From: Polaribacter cellanae
GTDB taxonomy: Bacteria > Bacteroidota > Bacteroidia > Flavobacteriales > Flavobacteriaceae
Length of the DNA: 64,000 nucleotides
NCBI RefSeq assembly: GCF_017569185.1
Contig: NZ_CP071869.1
Location: forward strand, 2,780,001-2,844,000
Reading direction: 5' to 3'
Position 1 is the stretch's first letter. Each line of letters begins with the position of its first letter. Position numbers and translations under genes: made by a program. The notes beneath the pieces are model-generated. The model was not told the origin of the DNA, made no database searches, and saw only the letters and a list, made by a program, of their open reading frames with translations. Positions 63,406 through 64,000 of this stretch are shown in pieces.

Positions 63406-63780
63406 TTATTTAATTTTTTCGTTAAAAACGGTTTCTAATAAAACCCCATCTGGAGTTCTAAAAAAAATTCTTCTTTCTTGTAATTCTTCAATATCCATTA
63501 AAGAATATCTAATTTTTAATTCTTGTAATTTTTGTTTAAATTTTTGATAACCTTTCATTTGAAACCCAACATGGTCGATATTGTTGGTGGTAAAATCTGT
63601 TCTGTGTCCATAGCCACCTATTAAATGTACAAATGGATGTTTGCCATTAAAAAGCCAATGTCCAGGAATTCGTTGCACAACTTTAGGTCTTGGTTTTTCA
63701 ACCAAATCGAAAACAGTTTCAAAGAAAGCTTTCGTTTTGGCTAAATTTCCTGTACGAATAGTAATGTGATCAATTTTCAT
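63406..63780 (-). CDS. VOC-family (glyoxalase/dioxygenase-like) protein
   Basis: The 124-residue product has the two-module VOC fold. Ligand candidates are His5 in Ile-Asp-His-Ile-Thr, a His in Asn-Ile-Asp-His-Val-Gly near 70, and a Glu in Leu-Leu-Glu-Thr-Val near 117. It is cytoplasmic. Metal and substrate are unknown. It lies 5 bp after the deacetylase and 8 bp before the SMP-30 gene. Confidence 0.85.
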   Translation of the reverse strand: MKIDHITIRTGNLAKTKAFFETVFDLVEKPRPKVVQRIPGHWLFNGKHPFVHLIGGYGHRTDFTTNNIDHVGFQMKGYQKFKQKLQELKIRYSLMDIEELQERRIFFRTPDGVLLETVFNEKIK

Positions 63781-63785
63781 CTTAC

Positions 63786-64000
63786 TTATTTATTAAATTC
63801 AATTTCAGAATTATCTTCAGGCGTATTTGGGTCGTCTTTTACCATATTTGCAATTTCATCTTTACGCATAAACACAACTCCTTTGTGTTCTTTTGCATAT
63901 TGTATAAATTGGTCTACTGCATTTACAACTGCTGGCGTTCCACCAATTCTATCGTGCATACTTATAGACATCATGCGTCTTTTTGTGGCACCTTCTTTAT
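63786..64000 (-). CDS. Polysaccharide-deacetylase-family protein, C-terminal part (PuuE-like)
   Basis: The frame is open from the window edge to 63786, giving the last 71 codons; the gene continues beyond 64000. It reads Met-Met-Ser-Ile-Ser-Met-His-Asp-Arg-Ile-Gly-Gly-Thr-Pro-Ala, followed by a helix. This resembles the C-terminus of polysaccharide-deacetylase/PuuE-type allantoinase hydrolases. It lies 5 bp before the VOC gene in the operon. The reaction cannot be stated from this fragment. Confidence 0.75.
   Translation of the reverse strand, partial: KEGATKRRMMSISMHDRIGGTPAVVNAVDQFIQYAKEHKGVVFMRKDEIANMVKDDPNTPEDNSEIEFNK

Noticed and set aside
1..64000. tRNA, rRNA, CRISPR, prophage, insertion sequence
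   Set aside because: I looked for tRNA T-loop motifs, regularly spaced repeats, integrases and transposases on both strands and saw none; small cases may be missed by eye.

Overview
The window is a chromosomal segment of a member of the Bacteroidota, most likely a Flavobacteriaceae species of the Polaribacter/Tenacibaculum type. The evidence is AT-rich DNA, a short RpoD of 287 residues, promoters of the form TTTG-N19/20-TAnnTTTG instead of the E. coli type, an alternative complex III (Act) operon joined to an aa3 oxidase, a paired ExbD cluster, CarboxypepD_reg/beta-barrel outer-membrane proteins and LytS/LytTR regulators. I see no rRNA, tRNA, CRISPR array, prophage or insertion sequence.

Layout: (1) 1-4830: start of a PorT-like porin, then an ExbB/ExbD energy-transduction operon, type I asparaginase and a membrane zinc peptidase. 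(2) 5127-9372: outer-membrane beta-barrel protein, histidine kinase and LytTR regulator. (3) 9604-14591: thrA-thrB-thrC on the minus strand behind a Thr/Ile-rich leader peptide. (4) 14708-16267: a helical protein of unknown function. (5) 16400-27113: leuA, a frameshifted pRiA4b-type gene and leuB, then ilvD-B-N-C-A behind an Ile/Val-rich leader peptide with a terminator and a possible antiterminator. (6) 27279-31006: gapN, a YiiX-like lipoprotein, a YjdF pseudogene with degenerate repeats, and a universal stress protein. (7) 31182-35799: rimP-nusA-infB. (8) 35950-47833: SPOR protein, then actABCDEF-coxB-coxA. (9) 47951-52913: small Cys-rich lipoprotein, ruvB, SulP transporter, persulfide dioxygenase/rhodanese fusion. 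(10) 52919-53353: two decayed genes. (11) 53661-57134: GNAT, a small ORF and proC-proB-proA, which looks like what is left of a flavobacterial arginine/proline cluster. (12) 57213-58076: rpoD. (13) 58461-64000: a tight ten-gene minus-strand operon of accessory metabolic genes that runs off the window.

The thr and ilv operons belong together: ThrABC makes threonine, and IlvA deaminates it into the isoleucine pathway served by IlvDBNC. Each operon is preceded by a short ORF made largely of codons for its own end products, which suggests ribosome-mediated attenuation. In the ilv leader the terminator hairpin and a competing antiterminator pairing can be read directly. The thr leader has no convincing U-tract terminator. 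Several promoter-like boxes lie only 4-8 nt before a start codon, which hints at leaderless mRNAs.

The most promising undescribed material is the pair of leader peptides and the ten-gene accessory operon (PuuE-like deacetylase, VOC protein, SMP-30-like lactonase, DoxX, cupin, DUF1097, Old Yellow Enzyme, RidA, an OpuAC-like binding protein without a signal peptide, DUF2721). Three single-base indels in homopolymer runs (one in the pRiA4b gene, two in the rhodanese gene) are either real decay or sequencing error.
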